NCBI GenBank assembly: GCA_013339895.1
Contig: JABACO010000005.1
Span: 6,542,205 to 6,606,204 of the forward strand
Length of the DNA: 64,000 bases
Source of the DNA: Ephydatia muelleri
Lineage: Eukaryota; Porifera; Demospongiae; Spongillida; Spongillidae
Reading direction: 5' to 3'
Numbering within the stretch: position 1 is the stretch's first letter; the number at the start of each line of letters is the position of its first letter. Shown one piece after another: positions 1 through 10,989 of the stretch. Under the pieces are notes generated by a model. The model had not been told where the DNA came from. It did no database searches and worked only from the letters and a program-made list of their open reading frames with translations. Made by a program: the position numbers and the translations under genes.

Positions 1-219
1 GTCATGACTACAACAAATCCTCCCAACAGTTCAGGCTCTTCTTTTAAACCAGACTCTGAATTAATACAAGCTCCTCCTCCTACATATACTGAAGCAGCCA
101 ATTTCAGTGCACTCACCCCTGAGGTTTCTGCTCTTCTTCCTCCTCCCCAGTACACTCTTCCTCCTCCCCAGTACACTCTTCCTCCTCCGCAGTACAATTC
201 ATTTTCTGGTAGTAAGTAA
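1..219 (+). CDS. C-terminal exon of a proline-rich PPxY-tail protein (partial)
   Basis: The reading frame is open from the first base of the window (a valine codon precedes the first ATG at 4), so this is probably the 3' end of a gene whose start lies to the left. It ends at the TAA at 217-219. The roughly 72 visible residues are Pro/Ser/Thr-rich and hold four PPxY motifs: one PPTY near residue 26 and three PPQY in a row near residues 48-64. PPxY is the classical ligand of WW domains, as in Nedd4-type ubiquitin ligases and YAP/TAZ-type adaptors, and such tails are common on the cytoplasmic end of membrane proteins. No domain is visible, so the protein cannot be named. No AATAAA is seen close downstream. 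Confidence 0.45.
   Translation, partial: VMTTTNPPNSSGSSFKPDSELIQAPPPTYTEAANFSALTPEVSALLPPPQYTLPPPQYTLPPPQYNSFSGSK
136..198 (+). repeat. 21-bp coding tandem repeat, 3 copies
   Basis: Three in-frame copies of a 21-base unit (136-156, 157-177, 178-198), each encoding Leu-Pro-Pro-Pro-Gln-Tyr-Thr, differ by one or two bases. They multiply the PPxY motif in the tail of the gene above. Confidence 0.9.
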
Positions 220-1000
220 TTTCATGGTACCATGACCAGCTGTATATAATGCCTGTATTGTTAGTGAAATTATTATTTGACAACATTATACTGCATTGAC
301 AAATAGACACATTCACAGCTACCTGAAGCTAAACCACCACTAACTGCAACCTGACCATCTATGCAAGCTCCGTGACAAAACCTCTAGGGCTTTTCAAGGC
401 ACACTACATCTCCTTCGTGTTATGGTGTCCAAAAGAGTCTAGGGATCAGGTCAGTGTGAACAGACAGCAAGAACCTATAGAGGAATCAATTCCAAGCCAC
501 TATACGTTAAGGCAATTGAGAGCTCTTCAGGTGCAAGAGGGAGGTTAAGACCCAACCAAGGGTAGTCAGCCCCAGATGCAGCATGCCATGACACACAGAC
601 AACAAAACTGGCTCAGTTAGCTAGAGTAGTGTTTTGTAAAAGAACTGATTGCATGACACGTCTCATTAGTTCAGACAGAAATTGGTTAATAACATATATC
701 CACCATAATAGCATCAGAGGGCAGTGCCAGATATTGTATGTCACACACAAAAAGAATGAGGTTCAAACCCCTATACTACTTCTTCTACAGTATCTTAGGA
801 ATCACCAAGATTCAGCTAAACAAAGCCGCCTGTACTTCATTAAATTATTTCAATAAACACTTGTCATTGCATGCATGTTGCTGTCAGTGTTACATCAGTT
901 TTCTTGCCCTCAGTTTTCTGTCCTCCCAGGTGTTCCCTGCTCTTATCTTTTTTTTTCTTCTTTTTTTGCCTAATAGTCACACTGTTCTTTGGAGCGTACT
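220..1000. other. No gene recognised
   Basis: Short open frames only, with no domain and no splice-supported exon. An AATAAA occurs near 853 but cannot be tied to a gene. Confidence 0.5.
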
Positions 1001-1004
1001 AAAC

Positions 1005-1250
1005 TTCATCCTTCCCCTCCCCTCACCTCTCACCCCTCCCCTCACCCCTCACCCCTCACCTCACCCCTCACCCCTCACCAGTCACACCGAACCCGCCAAC
1101 GACCCGCCCCCGCCCAAAGAACAACCGCCCCCCCCTCCCTCCCCTCCCCTCCCCCCCCTCCCCCCCCCTCCCTCCCTCCCCCATCACCCTCCCCCCCCCC
1201 TCCCTCCCCCTCCCCCCCTCCCCCCTCTCTCCCTACACCCCTCTCTTTTT
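1005..1250 (+). repeat. C-rich polypyrimidine low-complexity tract
   Basis: About 245 bases built almost only of C and T with CCCCTCA-type and CCCTCC-type units and several C runs. Proline-rich frames through it are composition artefacts. Confidence 0.85.
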
Positions 1251-1269
1251 GTCTCCATCTCTCCAGGGT

Positions 1270-1740
1270 CCATCACCCATTCGACTGCTGCCATTCGGCT
1301 CCAACGGCAACCTTGTAATTGCAGCAGCTATCTCTCTTGACTGAGAGTTTTCTCCTGCATCCACATCCCAGCCATCATCACGTTTCAGGCATAACCCCGC
1401 CCTTGCACCAACAGTGGACAATTGTTGTTTGATGCAGTTAGAAGCCAAATAATGGCCTAAATGTTAGTGAAGGTATTACATGTGAATTAAATGTAGGTCA
1501 ATTTAAAATGATCAGTGTCCAAAATAAGGTCATACTATATACATGTAGTAAACATGCACGCGGGATCTGTGACAGTGCCTGCAGATCCTGGTGAGATCAG
1601 ATTCATATTGCTGAACTATGACATGAGCCAGCTTCCTCTTATAGTGGGCCGTAAAGGCTGGGTCCAATGGCTGCACAACTGATGTGCAGTTAGGTGGCAG
1701 AAAGCAAAGCAGTAAATTGCTCAGCCCAACAACAACATGC
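1270..1740 (-). mobile_element. Tigger/pogo-type (DDE_1) DNA transposon remnant
   Basis: On the minus strand 1742-1580 encodes a peptide with the motif FLPPNCTSVVQPLD followed by Tyr-Lys-Arg-Lys-Leu. This is the well-known block before the last catalytic Asp region in Tigger/pogo (DDE_1) transposases. The flanking noncoding part (1270-1440) recurs at 9390-9602 and the coding part at 14981-15230, so this is a dispersed family. Only the C-terminal piece of the transposase is left, and no terminal inverted repeats are visible. It serves as the uninterrupted reference for the insertion at 9603-14980. Confidence 0.7.
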
Positions 1741-1742
1741 AC

Positions 1743-2490
1743 CAGCTATTATCGGGCTTGCATTATTATATAACGTTGATAGGAATAGAATTAACGGAAT
1801 CCATTTGCGAGGATGAGAAAGGTGGGGAAACTGGCAATATTTGAAATGACTAGTAAAATGAGTAAAGATGATTGGTGAGCTTGCAATCATGATGGCAAGG
1901 CAGGAAAAGAAACAGAGCAAAACTGATATAGAGATTGGGTGATTGGAAGGGGAAAAGGGGGGACTGGGGAGGAGTGGGAGCTCAAGCAAACGTACAAGTG
2001 GATGGGAGGAAGTGAGGGAAGGAGGGAGAGTATCAAAAGAGAGAGGGAAGGACAGACCTGTGCTAGTATGTTGACCTGCATGAGTTCATTGAACACCGTA
2101 AGTCTACAAGTACCAGCTCCTCCATTTCGTATCTCGCTTGCAGGCTATCTCATAGCAGACAAACGAACCATTGCCTACAGTCCTGCTTTCCCATGCACCT
2201 TGCACTAAAATACCCAGCTTTGGTAGATGTAAAACACGGATTCACGGCAGGGAACAAGTATATTTCGACCAACCTGTCTAGAAGCAGTTGACTAAGTGCT
2301 TGGGTTGAAAATATATATACTCGCATACTATATAGACGACCGCGTCGCAGCTATTAACCGAACTGAATACAACACACACTATCAGTTCTACACAACATAG
2401 GTACAGTTGAAATAGAAGGATCTGGAAAAGATTAGTTTTGATATATAACAATAGTGTTCTAGAGAGTTTAAGGAATGACTTAATTCACAA
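1743..2490. other. No gene recognised; purine-rich stretch
   Basis: Contains an AG-rich segment (about 1930-2060). Open frames on both strands are short and without recognisable domains. Confidence 0.5.
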
Positions 2491-2493
2491 TGT

Positions 2494-2499
2494 TTTAAT
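2494..2499 (-). other. Probable poly(A) signal ATTAAA of the pyruvate kinase gene
   Basis: On the minus strand, ATTAAA lies about 45 bases past the stop codon at 2545-2543. It is the commonest variant of AATAAA. Confidence 0.4.
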
Positions 2500-2542
2500 A
2501 GGCTATACGGTCTTCCAGCGTGGGAAGGATTCAACGTATGGT

Positions 2543-5163
2543 TTAATCAAGGCTGTCAGCAGATGAAGGCAAAGGGATCTCTTCGATCCTACTGAAGTGG
2601 TGGTCCTTGGTGGTATCGGGTCCAGTATGATTCACAATTAACAAGGCAGAATCATGCTGACCAAAGAGATGCAACTGTTTAAGTGCTGCCCGGGCAATAG
2701 CAGAAGCGTCATCGGTGACTTGAAACTTGCCAAGTACTGGTACCACCTGGAATAGTTGGAAGTAGTGCACTGACTTGGAGTGGTTACTGATGGCAATCAA
2801 AGGCTTTCTTGGGCGATGTCTATAAACCTCTTTCAAGTAGTTTGCTCTTGATGAAATAATGCAAATGCACCTAATACGCTTGGTGCCTTCAGCCCTGTAA
2901 AAAAACAATTGGAGAAGGTAGGGGAAGAGAGGAGTGCATAATTGAGTCACCCGGATGGGAGGATATAGATACATGGTGAACAGGGAAGTGTAAAACAACA
3001 AGCTTACCAAATAATTCCTGCAAGCTCTCTATCCAAGGGAGTCGAAGATAAATATCTGGGAACACTAAGAGATTTTTGAATTTCTTTGTCTACTTCTTTG
3101 CCCACAGCTTTAATACTGTGAACAACCTGGTAGTGTTGGGGGAGGAGAAATTAAGTTAGTAATCAATGGATGTTATAGTGAAGCCAGATGTGCCCTACCG
3201 CTTCAGGATACATTCCAACAGCAAATTCTTCACTGCCCATAATGCAGTCAGTGCCTCTGCTAATCAAAAAGTAGAGCTCATCTACTTCGGCACGGGTAGG
3301 CAGGTCATTAGTTTGCATTGAGGATAGAGTTTGAGTAGCAGTGACAACTGGAATACCAATAGCTTGGCCTATTGTGGTTATTGAAGGTAGAATAGATAGA
3401 GTAGTAAGCAAATGCATCAGAACACATGATAATCCAGACTCCCTATCCCAGAACACCCCCAGATAACATACCTGCTTTGATTATATCACAAGTAACACTT
3501 GGAAGAGACCAAGGATTCTCCAATTCTGCCCAAAGATCGCCACGAGCCACCATCAAGGCATCAGAAACAGATGCGATGGCATTGATATTCTCCACTGCAG
3601 GAGTAGTTTCAATCTTGCTCATGATGCGAACATCGGGCCTTCCAACCTGCTCGAGAAAGTCTCTAAGCATCTTGACATCAGCTACATTTCTGACAAATGA
3701 AAGCGCAACCATATCCACATCTGGTTCTTTTAATAATTCCTGGTGGTGTTTTGAAGGCAATTTGAGAAATGGATGGAGGGGTGGAGAGCAATGTTAATAG
3801 GCAAATACACACCACATAAACACAAAGGTTTACTTACTGCCAAATCTTCCTTATCATTATCACTCAATGCTGGCACGGGCAAGTCGGTCTTGGGCAAGTT
3901 AATACCTCTCTTCTTGCAAAATCCTCCCTTGACTACTCTTGTTAATACATCAGTTTCGTTTAATACTCTTACTGTTTCCAGTTTGAATTTTCCTTCTGCT
4001 AATAGAACTAGGATTGCGAGGGAATGAAAGTTTTGGGGGGTGAATGAGTGAGTAAAACAAAGTCAAGTGCCAAAAGTGTATCCTTGGTACACTGCAATTC
4101 ATACTGCAGTATCACATCAAGTGTGGATTATTTATAATCATGCCAGTTGGCACTACAAACAATTAATTTAGTACCATTAAACATTGAATGTGGCCAAAGC
4201 TATTCAATGAAAGCGGCCAACATGTCAACTCTCCTACAATGAGATTGTGCAAACTTATATACTGGACCTGGGGAATGCAGCACTATTGTGCAAACCTATA
4301 GTGGATCTGGACAGTGGACCTGGAAAAGGCAGCACTATTGTGCAAACCTTAGTATACTGGACCTGGGGAATGCAGCACTATTGTGCAAACCAATAGTGGA
4401 CCTGGGGGATGCAGCAGTGGACATGAGGGATGCACTATAGCAGTGAGTATAGTGGTGTGATGCAAATCATTGTGCCTAAACATACTAGCTGTAAGCACAG
4501 TCCTCAAACTACTTCTTTCTCCACCTCAGCTCCGCAAATCCTCCCCCCCACAAAGGTAGTGTACATTGCCACAGTCTGTACCAGGATGTGATGAATAAGA
4601 AATTTTAAATCTATTTTGAATTTCTGGTCTTTTTTTTGCATGTTTGGGGATGGGGGGAGGGGCGGTTGAGTGTACCTACTTGGGTCTCCTGGCTTGATGA
4701 ACTGTGGTAATTCCTTGAAGACTGTCCCAATTCGATCTTCCGTGGCAACCTTCTTGGGATCCTGGGTGGTAATAACGACCTCAGCGCCTTCCTTCAAGTT
4801 CACGCCTGAGCCTAAGTTTCCAAGCTTGACGCGAGGGCCGACGGCATCCAAAAGGATATTGATTTTGTCGCCTCCCTTCGTTCTAATACGACGAATCAAA
4901 TCTCTCAACTCCTGGTAGCGCTCCTTGGAGCAAAACGCCAAGTTGATGCGAATCGTGCCTTGTCCCAATATCTCTTCTAACTTGTCGTATGCGGGGCTTG
5001 TTCGTTCGCCAATGGTGGCAACGATTTTCACCGTATGATCTACAAATGTAGGGGAATATGGGGATGAGATCGGTGAACAGGTGGGTCCCGCACCGAACCA
5101 GAGTTATGTATAAACCAAACGCACAATCAGTCACTCACCGAACACAACACCGTTGGCAGCCAT
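2543..5163 (-). CDS. Pyruvate kinase, seven exons, divergent active-site region
   Basis: Converts phosphoenolpyruvate and ADP to pyruvate and ATP in the cytosol, the last step of glycolysis. Proposed exons: 5163-5139, 5039-4680, 4007-3838, 3739-3472, 3368-3199, 3126-3008, 2894-2543. All have GT/AG borders, phases match, and the total is 1464 bases (487 residues, normal for the family). The start is MAANGVVFD, joined across intron 1 to the conserved KIVATIGE. Later blocks: GVNLP-like RGINLPK before the second half of the barrel, SKIE (catalytic Lys and a Mg ligand), MVARGD (second Mg ligand), TATQTLSSM (catalytic Thr), and a C domain ending near ALLIVNHTG. The residues around the potassium site are unusual: LDAVGPRVKLG replaces LDTKGPEIRTG, and RINLAF replaces RLNFSH. 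The TESGR-like effector loop is also poorly conserved. Intron 2 is the largest and carries short tandem repeats. Family assignment is firm; exact kinetics are inference. Confidence 0.93.
4246..4425 (+). repeat. Imperfect tandem repeat inside pyruvate kinase intron 2
   Basis: Three to four copies of a roughly 45-65 base unit with the core GTGCAAAC, a GGACCTGGGGAATGCAGCA-like block and CACTATT. Copies vary in length. Confidence 0.7.
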
Positions 5164-5701
5164 TGGGAATGTAGGATACACCCAATTACGTCACTGCTCG
5201 GCAACCGAAGTTCAGCAGCTCACACGCCTACAAGAAGATTTAATGCGAAACATGGGGGAACGTGACGTCACGCACGTAAATGTATTACATGTAATCTATG
5301 CTGCCAATGTCTCCACAGTCAGAATCATATTACCATATAGTTAAGTGGACAAAAAAGTCAGTTGGTGAAATTTCGACCTTATTTCAGAGAGCCAAATTTC
5401 CATGAAACACGATTTAAAGCATAAATTATTACTCAAATTAAGTATAACGGCCTATTGCAATATAAAAATGAACACGTACAATGTAAAGCGAATAAATTTA
5501 GTTCACTAAACAAACCTTTTTTGTGAAAAGATGCTAAATTTTTTGGAGCAACTGTAAGTGGTGTTCATCTATAAAAAATATCATTGACCATGTGAATAAG
5601 TCTATTTTGATCGTACCAAAAAGCAACGACCCGATATAACGTTTAGTGAATGCGAGAGTATGCCGTCAAGCTAGTCCCAGACCTAACGGACGCAACTGCG
5701 G
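5164..5701. other. Upstream region of pyruvate kinase; no other gene seen
   Basis: Should hold the minus-strand promoter. No clear TATA box could be assigned. An AT-rich stretch follows from 5340. Confidence 0.4.
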
Positions 5702-5887
5702 ATGGATTACATCACCTCCATGAGACGCGCAGCCAGTGATGTAAGTGATGAAGGCTGCCGAATACCTGACTACATAGGGTATGCGTGTGATCCTGATGGT
5801 GAAGACTTTGAAGAGTCAGGTGAAGAGGAAGATGAAGAATCTTGCAAGTGCACTGAACCATTTATGGAAGCGGAGTACCTAAAATGA
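5702..5887 (+). CDS. Short acidic open frame, unidentified
   Basis: Sixty-one codons from ATG to TGA. The middle is strongly acidic (Glu/Asp-rich, residues 34-48), followed by CKCTEPFMEAEYLK. I do not recognise it. It lies just before a BEL/Pao retrotransposon scrap on the same strand, so it may belong to a decayed mobile element rather than to a host gene. Confidence 0.25.
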   Translation: MDYITSMRRAASDVSDEGCRIPDYIGYACDPDGEDFEESGEEEDEESCKCTEPFMEAEYLK

Positions 5888-5949
5888 GCTCAGAGAATGC
5901 CACTGATACTCAACTGCCAAGAAGGCTTCTCATCACCCTACTGTGTCGT

Positions 5950-6120
5950 GTGGGGACATTGTCATAATCCACGATGAAACGCTTCCTCGTGGGTTCTGGA
6001 AACTTGGCAGAATCCAGAAAGTTCATTCTGGACGAGATGGTGCACTTGTAAGGGTTGCCACCTGAGACCGACAACAGACACTGTTGATGAGCTTCTCCAG
6101 GCATAGTAGAGCCACAAGAG
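5950..6120 (+). pseudogene. BEL/Pao retrotransposon integrase C-terminal (DUF5641-like) fragment
   Basis: The plus strand reads GDIVIIHDETLPRGFWKLGR, then a short charged stretch and GRDGALVRVAT before stops. This layout (GD-V-hydrophobic, P-R-G-x-W-x-L-G-R, GRDG-x-x-R) is typical of the DUF5641 tail of BEL/Pao polyproteins. Only this small piece survives, ending just before a long C run; no LTR is visible. Confidence 0.7.
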
Positions 6121-6155
6121 GTCCCCGTTACAGCTTCTGGACCAGCATGGGCTCA

Positions 6156-6157
<2 letters not shown>

Positions 6158-6206
<49 letters not shown>
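6158..6206 (+). repeat. Poly-C run, 49 bases
   Basis: Uninterrupted C tract between the BEL/Pao scrap and the next transposon remnant. Length is uncertain in any sequencing technology. Confidence 0.95.
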
Positions 6207-6208
<2 letters not shown>

Positions 6209-6385
6209 CATACTTATTCGGTTATTAATATGCGCTATGATTTAATTGTGTGTTAGACCCGCCTTCTAATTTACAAATCGTGCACGTGCACAGCAACGAT
6301 GAAGCGATCTATTTTGTGTGAATAAGTGTGAATGAGCACTTTATGGGATTCAGACTGATGACGCTCACAGTTCAACAGTGTTCAA

Positions 6386-7060
6386 GTGCGTGACTCGTTT
6401 TGGCTTTCAATTAACGATTGCCGTGGCCAACGCTATGACGGAGCTGCAGACATGTCGGGCCATATCAGTGGGCTCCAAACTTTGCTTAGGGAACAAGAAC
6501 AGAGGGTTTTGTATGTGCACTGCCGTGCCCACAGCTTGAAATTAGTGGCACAAGATTCGGTTGATTGTAATCCAGAAATTAGAACTTAGTGTAGAAAATC
6601 GTGGCATTTGCTCGCGGCTCCCTTAAACGACTTGCTACATTTGTTCAATTTAGCAATGATCCTGATAATCGGAAGCATGGTGCAGAAGCTGGTGGGTTTT
6701 TGGAGGCATTCAATAAATTTGACACTTATTTTAAATTGGAGATTCTTCGAGTAGTATTTACCATTATTGAAGACTCTAACACCGCTCGTCAGGGGATGTG
6801 CCTGAATTTTTGTCAAGCTGAAGTAACCATCCATTTGTTGGAGGATGTTCTTCAGAATGCCAGATCTGCTGATCATTTCCTACTGTTTTGGGAAGGCGCA
6901 CTCAAAGCAGCAGAAACATACCATCTGGATGAACCGATCCTCTTTAAGAAGGAGAAAGGTACCTGCTCGACATGATGGACAAGGAGAGCACCATTTTCCT
7001 GCTACTCCTGAGGATCAATATCATGCTCTTTTACTTTCAAACACTTGATAATGTCATCAT
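6386..7060 (+). pseudogene. hAT-type transposase remnant (ZMYM1-like)
   Basis: Three consecutive plus-strand pieces in shifting frames match the order of a hAT transposase of the ZMYM1-like group: CRGQRYDGAADMSG with the catalytic-region DGA, then VLYVHCRAHSLKLVAQDS (6400-6590); a helical segment containing FKLEILRVVFTIIE and FCQAEVTIHLLEDVLQNARS (6601-6950); and RRKVPARHDGQGEHHFPATPEDQYHAL-type sequence (about 6945-7048). At least two frameshifts and a stop at 6587 break it. The C-terminal dimerisation block is not clearly found downstream. Confidence 0.8.
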
Positions 7061-9389
7061 GGGTCTCACTACTTACTAACATTGCATATTTACTTGATTA
7101 GTGAAGATGGGGTGTTGTTGCTGCAAATATCTTCACTAGCACAATGATTTACACCAGAAAAGTTTGTGCCTAGTTGTTCTAGCTCCTCCCCTGAAAACCA
7201 CAGGCAGGTACGACTGTAACCTTCAGGTTTGACACCACTAACTTCTTCAAAAATATACTTGGCTTTGGTGGAGTGACACATCATGGATTGCTAAAGACCC
7301 AACAATTGCTAGATATCTGGCAAAATAAAATGATTCAACAGTTTGTGAATAACACCACACATCAATCATGTTGTTGCAAAACTCACTCAAATTAGTTCCA
7401 TCCTATGTGTAAGGTATATGAATTAAAACAATTGTTTATGTCATACACAAAAGCTCAAATCTTACCACACATTTCGTGGACGCCCTGGCATGCATGATTG
7501 CCAACAGAGTTTCTGCCTTTAATTATATTTCTGCATGCTGCAACTAAGACGCAATTCAAACGTAGTACCATCTGGAATGTCGAGCTTTTTTAATTGGATT
7601 CCAGCTGAAATTAAATCTCAACACACATACTCTTTTGGCATTTCTTTTTTTTATGTAGTGGATAAGATAATAATAAATAGTTTGATTATTCACCAAAACT
7701 ACATGTACACACAACCATAAGCACCATTACATATTCATCATGCCACTCAAGATAGTTTCTTAGTAATACAGGTATACTTGATTATCAACAGCCTAGTAAT
7801 TCAACATAATATTTGTGCTATTTCCCTTTGTTTAACCAGTTGAAATTTGCAAATAAAGTCATTTAAAGTAAAAGTCCAAAATCTCTGAAGCACTAGTGAT
7901 ATGTAACATGCTAGAGGCAACTTTCACATTTGACAGATGCTTCTTGGTTTTTAGATGATTTCTTATAGATGATGATACGAGAGGACCAAACAGTTACAAA
8001 AAATACTGTCAGTTATCTTGTTCTATCTGAAGATGGCCTGCAAAGCTCTCAAGCCTTTTTTAAAACAAGTAATGAATGAGTATCTTCTTTGTAGTGCTGA
8101 CATATTAATATTCACTTTTGGATGCTAAAAGAATTTGAAAACACAGGTAGACATTTTAGAAATCAAACATAAAACTAACATATCTGAAGGCGTGAACGGC
8201 AATGGAACATCCTCAAGACCAGATACAGAAATACCGGTATTGCTACAGAACTCTAGCTGATAAAGAGGAATTACATTGAGAAAATGTAATACGAAGAGAT
8301 GATACAACTGGTAAAGAAATAGAAGGTGGAGAAGAAAAATCAAGGCCAGGCACTGAAAGAGCTGACAAAGTAAGTGGAGACTGCCGCGTTGTAGGTGGAG
8401 ATGAAAGCCCAGACCCACCGAGACACATAAACTACTAAGTATGACTGTTCGACTGCAACACCCTTACGCCCCTGCATTGCAAAAGACGAGACCGAAGCGC
8501 CACGCACGTTAGGCATGGGTTTGGTGGAGAAATGTTTCTGATCACCCGCCCGCATTGATTATGTCACGTAGTAAATGAACGCTGTAAGATGTGGCTGAAA
8601 TTTTTTTCTTGCTCGTGTTGGGCTCGATTTGAAACGCCTATGAGTCTACAGTTTATAATACCTAAAATTGTACTGCCTGTCAGCTCTCCAATGTCCCCCC
8701 CCCCCCCACCCCCACCACTACCACCCTCATAACCTTTCAACGCTACTTTGATGAGGTCGTGAGTAAAAAATGCCCAAACGAATGCTCATTTTCTCAAGTA
8801 TTTATCGGAAAGTTTTTGTCATATGTATCTGTTGTTTTTCAAATCATATAAACTTGAGCCTTGCAAATGAATACAGTGACCTTGGTTTTGATCATCTTCA
8901 GTTGTTGGCGAATTTGGGAGACGGCACCTCTGTGTTCGCCATAACGTGATAAACCATATATACTTCTGGATATAGCGCTAGTTGTAGTGATTTACTGGCC
9001 GTTTTCCGCAGTATGCAATGTAAAATAGAGCATGCTGGCATTTCACGCAATTAGAAACTCCTTGAACATGCCGAAATTCCAATGGAATTGTTTCAAAGGC
9101 CTACCACTGATAGCATAATGTTATGAAAACCTTTAAAATATATAACTCAGGACTGCATGAAATTAATTTAGCTCTTTATTTCTTTCACGTGCAGTGCAGT
9201 CGCCTTCCTTATATCACCACGTTTGTTCCCTGAGCTTACTTAAAAGAGACTTTGAGCTTACAATGAACGTGGTTGAGAAGCATACATTATGAGTTCAACA
9301 ATCCAGACTGCATTTTGTCATGTAAATACACCAGATGTTTCCTCGTGAAAAGTGGGCCAATGAACTGTAAAAGAGTAGATGCACTCTCA
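7061..9389. other. No intact gene; unidentified open stretches on the minus strand
   Basis: AT-rich sequence. On the minus strand 8555-8125 holds Ser/Pro-rich open frames with a possible splice donor near 8435, but no domain is recognised. A C run lies at 8694-8707. The rest shows nothing I can name. Confidence 0.4.
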
Positions 9390-9602
9390 ATCACCCATTT
9401 GACTGCTGCCATTCGGGTCACTCCCTGCTTGACTTGTAATTGCAGCAGCTATCTCCCTTAGCTGAGAGTTTTCTCCCACATCCGCATCCCAGCCATCAAT
9501 GCTGCTCTGTCCGGTGTCATCTGCTGCTCCATGCTTCAGGCATAATCCCCGCCTTTGCACCAACAGTTGACAATTATTGTTGCTGATACGCTAGCTGGAA
9601 GC
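9390..9602 (-). mobile_element. Tigger/pogo remnant, left half (split by insertion)
   Basis: About 200 bases similar to 1270-1440 (shared GACTGCTGCCATTCGG, TTGTAATTGCAGCAGCTATCT, AGCTGAGAGTTTTCTCC-like blocks). Its continuation is found 5.4 kb away at 14981. Confidence 0.75.
9594..9602 (+). repeat. 9-bp target site duplication, left copy
   Basis: GCTGGAAGC directly before the element at 9603, repeated exactly at 14981-14989. The related empty site near 1437-1450 has a single GTTAGAAGC. Confidence 0.85.
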
Positions 9603-9863
9603 ATAGATAGTATAGTAAGGGGATTGGAAACGAGTCACGTGAGCGCATCACTGGCCGGCTGTGGGCACTCCGCGTTACATGGTTAACACCTACTGAGAGG
9701 TTCGAAATCGTCCATATCTTCAGTTCGGTTGGTCTTGGTTCTTGTTATCTGCTCTGAAGCGCTTCACATACGTAGGAGAATATCTGTAAGCGTTTTAGGT
9801 GGGAAAAATATGACGGGCAACTTCGAAAATTAGAAAAAAAAAATTTTTTCAGGACGCATCGTA

Positions 9864-10246
9864 CTTGTGTACCTTCTGTGCGCGGGCTGTTGTGCTTATT
9901 GATCAGTTCGTCGTGTTTTGTTGTTGGTTAGTCCTATTTGTATGTACTTTGCTACTTTTTTCGTCATTTTTTGACATGTCACGCACAAAATACGCCTGGA
10001 GTGGGGATGGAGTCCATTAACTTGTGTACCTTCTGTGCGCGGGCAGTTGTGCGTATTGATCAGTTTGTCGTGTTTTGATGTTGGTTAGTCCTATTTGTAT
10101 GTACTTGGCTACTTTTTTGATACATGTCACGCACATTATACGCCTGGAGTGGGGATGGAGTCCATTATCTTGTGTACCTTCTGTGCGCGGGCAGTTGTGC
10201 GTATTGATCAGTTTGTCGTGTTTTGTGTTTGGTTAGTCCTATTTGT
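9864..10246 (+). repeat. Tandem repeat of about 148-157 bp, 2.5 copies
   Basis: Units start at 9864, 10021 and 10169 with CTTGTGTACCTTCTGTGCGC. The third is cut by the foldback element at 10247. A related piece, GTACTTGGCTA followed by T-runs and CGTCA, recurs near 12648. Confidence 0.9.
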
Positions 10247-10542
10247 ACAAGTAAATAAAAACATTCTCTAACGAGAAAGTTGTTGGTATATAGGATTGAC
10301 CAATGGTGGTGTAAAAAGCACAGAAACAAGAGTGACAGAAATTTGACTGGAAAATTGAAATAGGCCTATATTTAGCCCATTACTCAGGCATGTACTGTTA
10401 CAACGTTAGTGTGCTAAATATAGGCCTATTTCAATTTTCCAGTCAAATTTCTGTCACTCTTGTTTCTGTGCTTTTTACACCACCATTGGTCAATCCTATA
10501 TACCAACAACTTTCTCGTTAGAGAATGTTTTTATTTACTTGT
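10247..10542. mobile_element. Foldback element, perfect 130-bp inverted arms
   Basis: Left arm 10247-10376 and right arm 10413-10542 are exact reverse complements (ends ACAAGTAAATAAAA / TTTATTTACTTGT), with a 36-base loop. A second copy with arms of the same length lies at 28934-29221 and a decayed third at about 20139-20340. No ORF and no clear target duplication. Perfect arms suggest a recent origin or arm homogenisation. Confidence 0.92.
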
Positions 10543-10699
10543 TTCATAAGTTTTTTCCTCTGGCGTCTTTGTAAGTGGTCACAAATTAATTTTAATTTTT
10601 GAAGGGAGGGAGGTTAAAAAATTTAATAATAGAAATTATATGTATATGAGTTCTTAATGTTCTGTACGGTTCCGCCTTGTCCTCTTTGTCTCCCCCAGC

Positions 10700-10985
10700 C
10701 TCTTCTATGGCCGCGGCGGCCTGGTTCTGGCCATGGGAGCCATGCGGGTGGTGGTGGCAGCGGCCAGGGTGGCAGCAGCAAAGTGGTGGTGGGGGCACTG
10801 GTGCCAATACTGGTGCCGGTGGTGGGGCTGGTGCAGGTAGCGGCGGTCCTGCTTCTGCTGCTGGAGGTGGGGGCAGCTCTGCTGTTGGCGGTGGGGCAGC
10901 GGTGGGGGCAGCTCTGCTCGGCAGGGGCAGTGCTGCAGCTGCTGCTGGCGGCGGACAGTAGGGGGGCAGCAATGTATCTAGCAGC
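10700..10985. repeat. GGC/GCC-rich low-complexity tract
   Basis: Irregular GGTGGGGGCA and GCTGCTG units. All six frames are open or nearly so, giving Gly-, Ala- or Pro-rich conceptual peptides that are not evidence of a gene. Confidence 0.75.
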
Positions 10986-10989
10986 GGTG

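Noticed and set aside
738..1340. 200-codon proline-rich frame
   Set aside because: Most of it is the C-rich polypyrimidine tract, and its end lies in a Tigger-linked repeat.
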